Assembly: GCF_000220395.1 (NCBI RefSeq)
Contig: NW_004086404.1
Location: 1 to 30,078, forward strand
Origin: Ichthyophthirius multifiliis
Lineage: Eukaryota > Ciliophora > Oligohymenophorea > Hymenostomatida
Direction of reading: 5' to 3'
Length of the DNA: 30,078 bases
A model generated the notes under the pieces. It saw only the letters and a list, made by a program, of their open reading frames with translations. It ran no database searches and was not told the DNA's origin. The stretch's first letter is position 1; the number at the start of each line of letters is the position of its first letter. The position numbers were made by a program, and so were the translations under genes. Below, piece after piece: positions 10,526 through 21,237 of the stretch.

Positions 10526-13166
10526 ATGTAAGATAAAGACAAATAGATTCATATAAAAATGTGCAAAAAAGTGGCACAATTAACAAAAGTATTATTTTTT
10601 TTAAATACTAAGAATGATGAATATGAATAAAATTTAAAAGCAGTAGTATTGGCATATGAGAATTAATTAGATTAAACTGTTAAAGAATGTAATTAAGAAA
10701 TAAATAAATACAAAGAAACATTTCAGAAAACATAAAAATAGGTAGAAAATAATAAGGAACTTTAAATAATTAAAAACAAATTGAATAAGAAAAAATATAA
10801 TCACAGATAGAATTTAATAAATATAAGTAATAAACTGAGGAAAAAGAAAAAGCTTTAAATAAAAAAATCTAAGTCTATAAAATAGAATGTCAAGAAAACG
10901 AAGAAAGAATAAATATAGCATTTAAAAATATAGAAAAAATTTAATAAAAATAAATATATGATAATTAAAAATAAATTTAAGAAATATAAAATAATTAGAA
11001 TAACAAATTTAACGAGTTATTAAAAAAGAAAAATTAATAAGAAGTTTAAATTTAATAGTTAGAAAAAGAAAAAGACGAAATATAATAAAAACTATCTGAA
11101 GTTTAGAAATAATAAAATCAAGATTCAAAGCAAAATGTAAAAAAAAATTAAAATAAACAAAAAAATCAATATAAATTAAAATAATTAGTAAATCTTAATA
11201 GAGCAAAAATTAAATAGTTTAGAACAAATAATATAAGAAAAAGATAATTAATTATCAAAAAACAATTTAAAATTAAATAATATAGCTGAAGAGAAAAAAA
11301 AATACAATAAAAAATAGAAGATTAATAGAAGTAATTATTTGATTTTCAAACTTAAATTTAATTATTAAAATATGAAAAAAACTCGAATATAGAGAACGAA
11401 ATTAAACTTTAAACTCAAATTTCTAAACTATAAAATGATTTGAAAAACTTATAAGAAAATGGAAATCAATTATTAAATTTTAAAGAAAATGAATTATTTC
11501 GCCTTAAAAACATATTAGATGAACAAAATAAAACAATTTAATTATTAAAAGATGAAATATAAAATCTTTAATAAAATAATAAAAAAATTGAAGATGAAAA
11601 AAATATTTTATAAGAGATAAGTAATTAACAATTAATAATAAAAAATGATAATTTAACATAAAAATACGAAAGTTTAATTTAAAAACAAAAATAATAATAT
11701 GAAGAAAACATATAAATAATATCATAAGATTTAGAAGAAAAAATAAAGATTTATAATAATAATTGAAAACAATTGAATCCTTCAAATAATAAGTAAATGA
11801 AGAAAAAACAAAGTTACATGAATAATTAAAAATTAAGGAATAATTATAAAATAAATATGAGAAAGAAATTAAAAATTTACTTGAAAAATTTTAAAGTTAA
11901 AGTGAAAGAGAAATTAATGCCTTTAAAACTTAAACTTAAATAGAAATTTAAAAATAAGAGAAATAAAAGGTAGAAGAAATTAAAAGATTAAAGGAAGATT
12001 TGGTAAATATTAGATTATAAAAAGCAGAAGAAATATAAAAATTAACAAATGAAATTGAAGAGATAAAAGTAAAGAATTTTAAGGAAATATAAAATATTAA
12101 TCAAATTTTTAATAATGATATCAAATACTTATAAGAATAAAATGAATTAAAAATTAAAATTATTATTTCAGACTTCACAGAGAAATCAGAATAATAAAGA
12201 ATATCATAAATAAATGAAAATAATTTAAACATTTAAATATTAAAGGAAGATTATGAAAGTTAGAAAAATCAATTAAAAAATTAAATGGAATAAAAAATGT
12301 AAAATTTATCTAAAAAATTTGATAATTGTTTATAAGATAAATAATCAGATTTTGACTCTAAAATAAAATTAATGTAAAAAAATATAGATGATGAATAAAA
12401 AATAAATTAAAAAATAAAGGAAGAATTAAGAAAAAGCCAAATCCTTAATTATGATTTAGAATAAAATATTAAAAACATACAAAATAAATTCATAATCTAA
12501 AATTCTTAATCAGAAAATTAAATATTGAATTTATAAAGATAATCTGAAATTTTAAAAAATGAAAATGAAACTTTACAAAAAAAAATCGAATTCGATTTGA
12601 TGGAAGTTAATAAGCAATTTTAAGAAAAAGAAAAAGATTTAGAAAAATAAATGAATGAAAATATAAATAATAAAACACTAGAACATATTTAATTTGTTGA
12701 AAATATGCAGAATGAATTTCTCAAATTAGAATAAGCTCAAAATTAATAACTTTTAATATAAAGAAAAGAGTATTTTTACATTAAAAAATAAAAAAAATAT
12801 TGATTGTTTTTTAATAGGTATTAATAATTATAAAAAATCTTAGAGGATAGACCTTCAAGAAATGAAGATATTGATTAAATTAAAAAACTTAATTAATTTT
12901 TAACTGAAAAAGATTCAGAAATATTAAAATTAACAGAATAAATGAAATTCTTTAAATTAGAGCTTATTAATAGAGAAAATAATTATAATAAAATGTTCAA
13001 CTCAAATCCTAATGTGGGTGTCCTTAATGTTTTAGAATAAAAAGTAATATATTATTTATAATTATCATAAATATCATTTATTTTACAGTTAAATACTAAA
13101 TTAACAACTTCAAACCCTTTTTCTGTGATAAATAATTTTACAAGAAAATCGATGTTGAAATAATGA
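10526..13166 (+). CDS. FAM184: FAM184-family coiled-coil protein
   Basis: Long coiled-coil protein of about 850 residues. Both diagnostic ends of the FAM184 family are present. The start, KMCKKVAQLTKVLFFLNTKN followed by EYEQNLKAVVLAYENQL, matches the animal FAM184 motif MSKKIAQLTKVIYxLNTKN. Near the end, LEDRPSRNEDIDQIKKLNQF, then EQMKFFKLELINRENNYNKM and FNSNPNVGVLNVLEQK, matches the conserved C-terminal box. The middle is heptad-rich and Gln/Lys/Glu-heavy. Introns are 12770-12817 (48 nt) and 13044-13088 (45 nt). The conserved frame steps back about five times: near 10772-10790, at A9 11139-11147 and A7 11159-11165 together, at A9 11294-11302, and at A6 11738-11743. The summed length is a multiple of three if five bases are missing. 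Function in ciliates is unknown to me; a ciliary or cytoskeletal role is inference. Confidence 0.85.
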
Positions 13167-14797
13167 TTTTTTTATTTTTTTAAAATTTTATTTTAGATCT
13201 ATAATAAAATATTACTATTTATTTTATATAAATAACTTAATAAAGAAAATATATTCAGATAAATAATAATAAATTATAAAAAGGAGAATATGAAAACAAA
13301 AAAATAAAAATTATAAAACAATAAGTAAATTATTTTTTAAAAAAATATATAATTAAATACTTTTTTCATAATATAAATATCCAAATAAAAAAATTTTAAA
13401 AAATATATTTAATATAAAATAAAATAAAATATAATTGAATTTAATATAATTTATTTGTTAAAAAAAAAATATTTTTGTATTAAAATTATATATTATATAA
13501 ATAATTTATTTTAATAAATTAGTAAATAAAAATCAAATGAAACATTTTTTAAAATTATTTAAAATCTTTCTAATATAATTGTATAAAAAAATTAATTAAA
13601 CATAAAAATAAAATTTTTCATATATTATATACTCTCAAATATATATATATAGCAAATTATTAGAAAAAATCAATAAAAAATTATAATGCAAACAACCAAT
13701 TTTCTCAATAAAAAAAATTTTATTATCTTTTCATACAATAGCTAAAATTTTTTTTTACATAAAATATATATATGATATTTAAAAGATCTTATAAGTTAAA
13801 AAACTATTCATATTTTAAAAATAAATAATAATATATATATTTAATATACATATTATGTATTTATAAATATACATTAAAATTAATTTCAAAAGAATAAAAC
13901 CACTGATGATTTTTAAAAATTTAATAATGATAATTATTTTAGAAATGCAATAGAAAAACTCACATTTAATCTATATAATTTTAAGATTATCTTTAAAAAA
14001 CTAAATAAAATCGAAAAATATTATTTAATAATAATAACATTATTATTAAATAATGTTAAATTAATAATAATTAGAAATAATTAAATTTATAATCTTGCGT
14101 TTATTATAAAATCAAACAGGTTTTTTCTATTATTTAAAAGCAAGCTAACTAATAATTTTTGCTCCAAATTTTATTGTTTAAAATTAATTAATTTTAAAAA
14201 AAAAGAAAATTAAATTAATTTTTTATAAATAAAATGATTATTTGATATTATTTACTCTATTTTAATAATAAATAAAAGTTGTTAATTATTTTAATAAAAA
14301 TTTTATGATATGATTTTAGTGATAAATATAATTATAGACTAGAATATGCATACTTATTTAAAAATACGTGGGCATAATATTTTTGATTCTAAAACTAATA
14401 TAATATAGATTTTTTTTTTTTTTTACAAATTACATAACATTTTTTTTTCTTACCAGGTAAGTATTAATTAATAGTTTGCTATTTAAATAAAATTTTATAT
14501 AAATCTTATACTTTTAAATATCATTATTTCTGTTATTTATTTTATTTATTTATTTTTTAAAAAAAAAAGTCATAAAAAGTGCGAAATAAAATAGATAATA
14601 GATAATGTCTTTTCTTTTTTAAATTAAGTTTTTTATAATAACTAAATAGAAAATAAATATATTATAATTATGGTAAAATCAAATATATTTAATTTATTTT
14701 TATTATGTGATATATAATTTTTTTAAAAAAATATACAATATATTTACTATTATATAATTAATATAAAAATTATACTCAAAATAGTAATAAGTAAAAA
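13167..14797. other. Intergenic AT-rich stretch
   Basis: About 1.6 kb of low-complexity sequence. A small A/T palindrome at 14024-14055 (TTAATAATAATAACATTATT-like) could form a hairpin but is of a kind expected by chance here. A patch near 14085-14160 is slightly richer in G/C, without a recognisable frame or RNA fold. Confidence 0.5.
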
Positions 14798-15469
14798 ATG
14801 AGCGACTCTACTCATATTTAAACAAATATTCTAAGTTCATTTGGCTCTGATTAAAATCCAAATCGTAATATTTCAAATAATAATTTATTTTAATAAATAT
14901 AAAATGAAGAAATAAACTAAGTTATCAAATTTAAAAGTAAAATTTCATAAATGAATGACGAAGAAGAAGAATATTTTTCAATTGAGGACAAAACAAATAA
15001 TAAAAACTGTTTTGGGCAAATGAAAAAATTAGATTTGCATTAAAAATAATTAAAAATAAAAGAAAATCCATAAATATAGAGTTTATGTGAACTTCCAAGT
15101 TAAAGTTAAGAAAAATTACATTTTATATTTGGTGAAAAATCAATTAAATAATATAAATATGATAATATTTATGATAATTTTGATGAAATTATAGAAGAAA
15201 GTTAATCTTAATAAACTTTGAATTTTTAAAATCATAGATAAAAACTTGAATAAAATCCTATTTATTTATGTAATGAATAAAACTTAAGATATAGATTAGA
15301 ATCTTATAATTCCAATGATGAAAATACATAATCCATGTTCACTTAAGATGATGATTTTGGAACTTAAAAATTTTAAAAGGATATCTTAAAAAATTAACAC
15401 AAAAAATTAATGTAATAAACAAATAAAAAAAAAAAAGAATATACAAAAAGCTGTTAATAAATCAAATGA
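14798..15469 (+). CDS. Acidic Gln/Asn-rich protein of unknown function
   Basis: A single open frame of 223 codons from ATG 14798 to TGA 15467-15469. It starts MSDSTHIQTNILSSFGSDQN and is rich in Asn, Gln, Glu and Ser, with acidic patches (MNDEEEEYFSIED; NIYDNFDEIIEESQ) and no membrane segment, signal peptide or recognised domain. Codon use is like that of the neighbouring genes. Near the end lies an A12 run (15425-15436). If one base is missing there, as seems to happen in other genes of this window, the tail would instead read KKNIQKAVNKSNEEQMNKYY and continue past 15469, so the C-terminus is uncertain. It looks intrinsically disordered. I recognise no homologue; coding status rests on composition and the sensible start. 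Confidence 0.5.
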
Positions 15470-15513
15470 AGAGTAAATGAATAAGTATTATTTAATATTT
15501 AAATAAGTAGCAA

Positions 15514-15544
<31 letters not shown>

Positions 15545-16862
15545 TATTATGTTCTTATAATTAATAAAAAATAATTAATTAATTGTATAATAAATATATA
15601 ATTAAAATATAAATTATTTTAATTGAAATTAATTTAAAATGGAATATTATTTATTATATTAAAATAGGTATAATATTTTATATAAAATATTAATTATTTT
15701 GTAATGATTTACATGTTTCTTAATTAGATTAATTAAAACTTAATGTTAATTTTTATCTTTAAAAATCTATAAAATAAATCTTAATTATAATAATAATATA
15801 AATTTAAGTTAAAATTTATATTTTTAAAGGATTTCTTATATTTTTATCTTTAATTAATTAAATAATTTTATTTTATTTGATATTATTTAATTTTATTTTA
15901 TTTTATATTATATTAATTTATATTATATTATATTTTTTTATATTAATATATTTTATTTTATCAAAAATAAAATATTTTTTATATATCAAATTTATATACT
16001 CATAATTATATAATTTATATTTATAAAATATTAATATATTTTCAATTAAAAATTTAAATAATATTTTACAAAACAGATATTTTTAAATTCAAGAAAAAAA
16101 ACTTTTTATAAATATTTATCTTAAAATAATAAAATAAATATAAAATAATTTAGAGAAAGCTGATTCTATTTATTTGAAAAAGCATTTTTTTACTAATGGA
16201 TAAAAGAAAGTAATTTAGTTATCGCATTTAAATTTTAAGATTATGTAAAAACAATATATAGAACAAATATTTATAAATAATAAAAAAAATATTGATAATC
16301 TCTTTATTCTAATATAAAATAAAAATTAATCTTAAAAATATATTTACAAAATAATACATAACACAATAAATTATGAAAAGCAATATAATATTAAAAAATC
16401 ATTTTTTTTATATATATATTTTAATTATAAAATTTTGCTTTATTATTTTTTTTAATAATTCAATGACTTAAATAAAATGATTATCTTTTTTTTTAAACTT
16501 ATTTTTTTTTTATTGAGTTTTTATAAAAAAACTATAGAAAATATAAAAATCTATAAAAAGTAAATCAATATAACGTTTAAAAATTAAATTAAATTCCAAT
16601 TAATTATTAGGAAAGCTAAAAAATTATTGAATATGAACTTTTTATCTCATTATATATTTATAATATTTAAAAAAATTAAATTAATAATAATAACTTTTAT
16701 TTAAAAAGCATTACTTTATAAATTCATTTTTTTCCAAATTTTAATTTTTTTTAAAAAAAAGTTTAATTAAATTATACCAGAAAAATTGGTATTATAATAA
16801 TAAAACTAATCAAGTTTTTATGTTTCTAAAACAAATTATTTATAATATTAATTCTTTTTTAT
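15470..16862. other. Intergenic AT-rich stretch
   Basis: Low-complexity sequence including an (AT)13 microsatellite at 15517-15542. A frame without TGA runs from about 16155 for more than 600 nt (KKHFFTNGQKKVIQLSHLNF near its start), but TGA is rare in this composition and most of that run is phenylalanine/isoleucine/lysine noise. An N-terminal exon of the p28-like gene downstream could lie here; I cannot place one. Confidence 0.4.
15517..15542. repeat. (AT)13 microsatellite
   Basis: Perfect dinucleotide repeat just downstream of the acidic orphan gene. It is probably non-coding, though it would lie in the 3' end of that gene if its frame continues beyond 15469. Confidence 0.8.
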
Positions 16863-18136
16863 TTCTTAAATAGAAATTAAATTCAATAAAAGCTTAAAGT
16901 CTTAAATTAGAAATAAAATTTATATAATATCTAATAATCTAATTAAAAAAATACTTATTAAAAAGAAATTTAATTAATTATTAATAATATGTTATAAATA
17001 AATATAAAATTATCATATTTTGAAAATGCAATAAATAAAATTGACCTAGTCTAGAAATATAGTTAGAAGAAATTCTTTTGAAAACATGAGATGATTCTTA
17101 ACTTAATAAAGACCAATTATATAATTAATTATAATTAATATATTCTACCTGTCTAAAAGAATTGATAAGGTAAGAATATAAATTATAAAATCTAAATAAT
17201 GTAAAAAATTTATATATATTTTTATTAAGGTAAGCTTAATAATATGTTGAACAAGTGCTTTTATTATACGAAAAAAATGTGTTTTTATATTAATATATTT
17301 TGAGATATTTATATAAAAATATTTTTATATTAAAATATCTAAAATAAAAATAAAAAAGATATTTAAAAAAAATAATTATAAAAATAAGTTTTATAATATA
17401 TAAAAATAATATACATATTCAAACAACTTAATTAAATTAAAATTAAATAGAAAAAAATTATATATTAAATTAATATAATATATTTTTAATATATTTGAAA
17501 AAAACTCTATTAAAATTAGAAACTGATTAATTAAATAACTTTATTAAACATAAAAACTTAAAAAATATAATTTTTTTCTTCAATTTGCTTCACATAGCTT
17601 AATAATTAAATATTCCTTATATAATGATGAAAAAAACCTTATATTAAAATAATGTTTTGCATTATAAAACTAATATAATTATTAGCAAGTAAATGAATTT
17701 TTATAGGAATTTAAAAAAAAAAAAATATTTAAAAAGCAATTCAAAAAAATAGATATATAATGCTTAAAAAAACAATTGTCTTTTAAAAATAAATAAAACA
17801 AATGTAATTAGAAAATATGCTTTAAAAAGTTAATAATTAATGATATTTATATTTATAATTTAAGATGTAAACTATTTTTATATTTTTAATTTAAATAATA
17901 ATTAACAAAAATTTATAATATATAGTTAAATATAGAGTTAATAGATAACTAACCTCAAATAATCTATTTATTTAGATTTTGATAATGAAATTTGAATATA
18001 TAATTATGAAATTTTAAAGTATGTTAGATTTATAAAAGAAAAGCTTAATTTTTAAAAAAGATAATAATTAATAAAATTAGAATAAAAATATAATAAATTA
18101 AAAACAGAATAGTAATAATTAAATAGTAGTTTATGA
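16863..18136 (+). pseudogene. Damaged-looking gene for an axonemal dynein light chain (p28/DNALI1-like)
   Basis: The family, inner-arm dynein light chain p28 (Ax_dynein_light domain), has a conserved core: LDVINLQEQLD, a spacer, then CFDELIRQ and an ERGLLLLRV-type helix. Here I read KIDLV, LEIQLEEILLKT, then DDSQLNKDQLYNQLQLIYST, CLKELIRQ, and across an intron (17170-17229, GT...AG, 60 nt) AQQYVEQVLLLYEKN. The spacing matches p28. Farther on in the same frame come YNYEILKYVRFIKEKL and a Lys/Gln coiled coil ending SSL and TGA at 18134-18136, as expected for the C-terminal coil. Oddities: an in-frame TGA at 17087-17089 sits inside the conserved core, a second at 17993-17995, a one-base step back occurs at about 17051, and some 600 nt between the core and the coil look non-coding. 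It could be a decayed copy, or a real gene with unseen introns and sequence errors. No start codon is assigned. Confidence 0.4.
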
Positions 18137-18252
18137 TTAAAATTGATATAATAAATACATTATTTTAAATAATAATTTTATTATAAAATTTTGTAATAAA
18201 ACATTAACATTCATTCTTTTAAAATATATATATTTTTTTTATTTTAATCTTC

Positions 18253-20174
18253 TCAGATAACTATAATATTGATGATATATAATAATATAATTGATAAAAT
18301 AGTTTTTATTCCATTAGAATTTTAAGTAGGTATAGCTTCTTCTACAATTGCACTTGTCATTTATTTATTATTAGAGGATTTTATTATATCAATAGGATCT
18401 AAATAAGGCCCATAAAATCTTTGGTAACTTGATGTTATTGAAACACTAATTTTAAAAACATTTATAATTAAACAATTAAAAAATAAATAATTTATATATT
18501 TTTAAAATACCTGTTTCTATCTGCATAAACAACTTGCATTACAGCTAATGTTTAAGGATCTTTAAATTATAAGGCTGCATCTTATGTAAATTCAGCATAA
18601 ACTTCTCTAGGAGTCTCTTTTTATCTTTTTGAATATAATTTTTATATAAATTAATTGAATATTTTTCTTTACATATTAGGTTCAAATTTAGATACTTAAA
18701 TAATTTATGTAGTAAATCTATAAGTTTAATAAACATTTCTGGCATTTCTATTTTAAAAAATTATATAATAAAATATTTAAAAATATATATTTTTTTTAAA
18801 AAATAACCCTGATTATATGTTAATTAAGGGGAAAATCACAGTTTCTTTACCAGGAGATTAGTTTGGTACTTCTTTTACTGATGACTTAACAAATTAAGGA
18901 ACATCAGTTTATTTTCTTATATTATTTAAAATAAATATTTATGTAAATAAATAAATATTTAAAAAAAAATTAAATTATAAATATATACACATTATCTAAA
19001 ATTGTATTTATCGTATCAAAATTTTCAACTAAATTATGTGAAAAAATAAGTTTAGTTTTTGTAGATTAGATCCATGAATTTGTAACTTATCTTTTTTAAA
19101 TTATTATTGGATATTTTTTTAACATATAAGAATATTAATTTATTACCTTATAGAATCTGTTTCAATTAGTAAATCAGGAAAACTTGTTTCTCTTGTTGAT
19201 TAAACTAAAGGTTTTGGCAATATTCTAAATTATTAAATAAAATAATTATTTAAATACAATTTGCTTTTTATTTTTACGGTTATGGTATATTTCTATAAAA
19301 TAATAAATAAATTATAAAAAATAAAAAAACAAAAAGATTACGCGGGATCTTCAAATTTTGATTCAGTATCAACCTTTCCATCAATTAACTAATTATTTTT
19401 AAAAATAAAATAAAAAATTAAATATAAATAATATTTATTTATATGTTTTAGTTTATTTACTAACACTTCTCCACATAAACTCGTATAAATAGTGCTACAT
19501 TAATAAGGATTACATCTAGCACATGGTTAACCGATTTAATAAACTTATTAACCTAAATTAGCAGCTAAATTACTATCTTTATTTCCATCAGGTAAAACAC
19601 CTTAAAAATTGCATATCTTAATTTTATTTTTTATAAAATATAAATAAATATTATATTAAAATTACAAGTAGCTAAGTAAAGCCATCATCTGCATATGGAG
19701 TGCTTGTAGTTGAAATTCCGCATCCTACTCTATTGAAATTCGATTACATAATAACTGCATACCTATTATAACTATCATCTGGGACATAACTATTTACATA
19801 TTATCCTTTAAAATCATTTTCATTTTCAGAATATATTGAAAAAAATTTCTAAGGCGCATTATAATCTTAACCCATATAATTATCTACAATCTAACTATAT
19901 TTTAGTCCTTTTTAAACTATATAACCGCAATTACTTGCTTATTATTAAGCTGCCTTAGCAAGTTCTTCATCCCACTAAAGTACTTACATGTTAGACGCAG
20001 TAGGTTAGGTTGCTAAAAAGCCACCAGCAACATAATTTCTATAATAATTAAGAATTCTTAATATTTCTTGTTTTCTGATGTATTAAGTGAGTTTTAATTA
20101 GATAAATCAAGATCACATACAGAAAAAGTTACTTGTATTAACAAAAATAGTGTTAAATATTATATTATATTCAT
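18253..20174 (-). CDS. Secreted CAP/SCP-domain protein with C-terminal hydrophobic anchor
   Basis: About 465 residues in ten exons. Introns are 19665-19617, 19460-19389, 19341-19293, 19277-19225, 19146-19091, 18988-18916, 18807-18748, 18672-18625 and 18510-18446, all GT...AG and 48-73 nt; exon phases add up exactly. ATG 20174 starts a signal peptide (MNIIQYLTLFLLIQVTFSVC). The CAP domain follows: LNYYRNYVAGG, MQVLQWDEELAKAA, NRVGCGIST and ICNFQGVLPDGN. Next comes a cysteine motif (PCARCNPYQCSTIYTSLCGE). Exons 5-10 form a second, unrecognised extracellular region (LIFSHNLVENFDTINTIL; NARNVYQTYRFTTQII). The C-terminus (TILSIILLYIINIIVI) suggests membrane or GPI anchoring. One base seems missing at the T4 run 20071-20074 in exon 1. 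CAP proteins are secreted or surface proteins with sterol-binding or protease-linked roles; this one's target is unknown. Confidence 0.85.
19278..19292 (-). other. 15-nt microexon of the CAP-domain gene
   Basis: Between introns of 49 nt (19341-19293) and 53 nt (19277-19225) lies a 15-nt segment with canonical AG before it and GT after it. It inserts five residues (NIPQP) between ...KFEDPA and ILPKPLVQS. Because 15 is a multiple of three, skipping it also keeps the frame, so the alternative is one 117-nt intron. The segment is richer in C/G than the introns around it, which favours a true exon. Confidence 0.5.
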
Positions 20175-20588
20175 AATTTGTTTTATTTTTTAATATTTTT
20201 ATTTTGTTTTAAAAGTATATTTGTATTTATTTATATTATTATAAAATTTTCTCATTTAAATATCTATATATTTTATTTTTCCCTTTTAGAAAGGATTATA
20301 TAGATAAAATAACGCTTTTTACTTAATAATAAAAATTAATCTACTATCAAAAATTTAAATATTAAATAAATTGATAAATAAAAACAAACAAAAATATTAT
20401 ATTAAAATGGTATATAAAGGTATTAAATTCTGCTATTTAATTTTAATTAATTGCTATTGTTTAAATAGATTAATATTAAATTATATATTTAAATAGAAAA
20501 ATTAAAAGATACATATTATTTATAGTATATTTTTTTTTTAAAAAAAAAATATTTATTAATTATATTTTAATTAATTTCTTATTATTAA
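20175..20588. other. Intergenic stretch between the CAP and VEFS-box genes
   Basis: Both flanking genes are on the minus strand, so this holds the CAP gene's promoter and the VEFS gene's 3' end. A frame from ATG 20407 on the plus strand is open but is A/T noise. Nothing else is visible. Confidence 0.5.
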
Positions 20589-21100
20589 TCAATTTTCAAT
20601 TTTATGTATTAACATTTATCTTTTTTTTAATCTTTTTAAAGTTTTAATAACTTATTCTTTGTTTATAATTCCATTATCTTATAAAGTTAATAAATGAAGT
20701 AAAAACTAAGGATATAGTTCCTTTAAATTTTCAGTTTTAGTTGTTACAAACATTCTTAAGAATTCAAAGATATCTATTTATTTTATAGCAATTTATTCTT
20801 TTTATTAACTTTTTTCTATCTAAATAAAAAAATCGTTCCATAAATTAAAAAATTTTTTATCTAAAGGACTCATATCAGATATATCATCAAAATTTTTTTT
20901 ATAAATTTTTTAAACAAGTTATTATTTTTCAACTTCATCATCAGAATTTTAAAATAAATCTTTTAAATTTTTTAAGTAAAAACATTTGCTTAATTAAATA
21001 TTTGCTTGTTTTCAAAAATTTACATTAAATCAATATCATTATATTAATCATATTAAAAATTTTTGTTAAAATGTAATTATTTCGAGTTATTAATATTCAT
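20589..21100 (-). CDS. VEFS-box protein, SUZ12-like candidate PRC2 subunit
   Basis: The VEFS box of SUZ12/VRN2/EMF2/FIS2 proteins is the part of Polycomb repressive complex 2 that contacts the methyltransferase E(z). This product, about 170 residues, consists of little else. After a polar N-terminus and an acidic stretch (NSDDEVEK) it reads MSPLDKKFFNLWNDFF (residues 77-92), like GEKEFMKxWNxxV in SUZ12. It then reads IDIFEFLRMFVTTKTENLKE, and YPQFLLHLLTLQDNGIINKE followed by VIKTLKRLKK, matching the CMLFVEHYGQKI...NFMLHLVSMHDFNLISxxxIDKAVTKLR pattern. One base seems missing at plus-strand 20947-20950 (A4 on the coding strand), which joins ATG 21100 to the VEFS frame; the length is then 171 codons exactly. 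The N-terminal zinc finger of animal SUZ12 is absent. It is divergent from the next gene with only 137 nt between start codons. Confidence 0.7.
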
Positions 21101-21237
21101 TATTTTTTTAAATAATAAAATATTTTTAATTTAAATATATATATTATAAATTTAAAAATAAATCATTATTTTATAATTATTTATTTTATTTTATAAAAAA
21201 TTTTATTATATTCTTTAATTATTTATTTTTTTAATAT
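21101..21237. promoter_or_regulatory. Compact divergent promoter between VEFS-box and coiled-coil genes
   Basis: Only 137 nt separate the start codons of two genes read in opposite directions, so both 5' UTRs and promoters must fit here. The sequence is almost purely A/T. Co-regulation is a possibility, not shown. Confidence 0.4.

Noticed and set aside
14024-14055. A/T palindrome as a possible terminator or mobile-element end
   Set aside because: Perfect short palindromes are common by chance in such A/T-rich DNA and nothing else supports an element here.
16155-16850. Frame of over 600 nt without TGA
   Set aside because: TGA is expected only about once per 75 codons in this composition, and the translation is mostly Phe/Ile/Lys/Asn noise. 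It may hide a 5' exon of the p28-like gene but is not a gene by itself.
18545-18745. Minus-strand ATG-started frame across CAP-gene exons 8-9 (MPEMFIKLIDLLHKLFKYLN)
   Set aside because: It reads the exons out of phase and straight through an intron; the spliced frame gives the consistent CAP protein.
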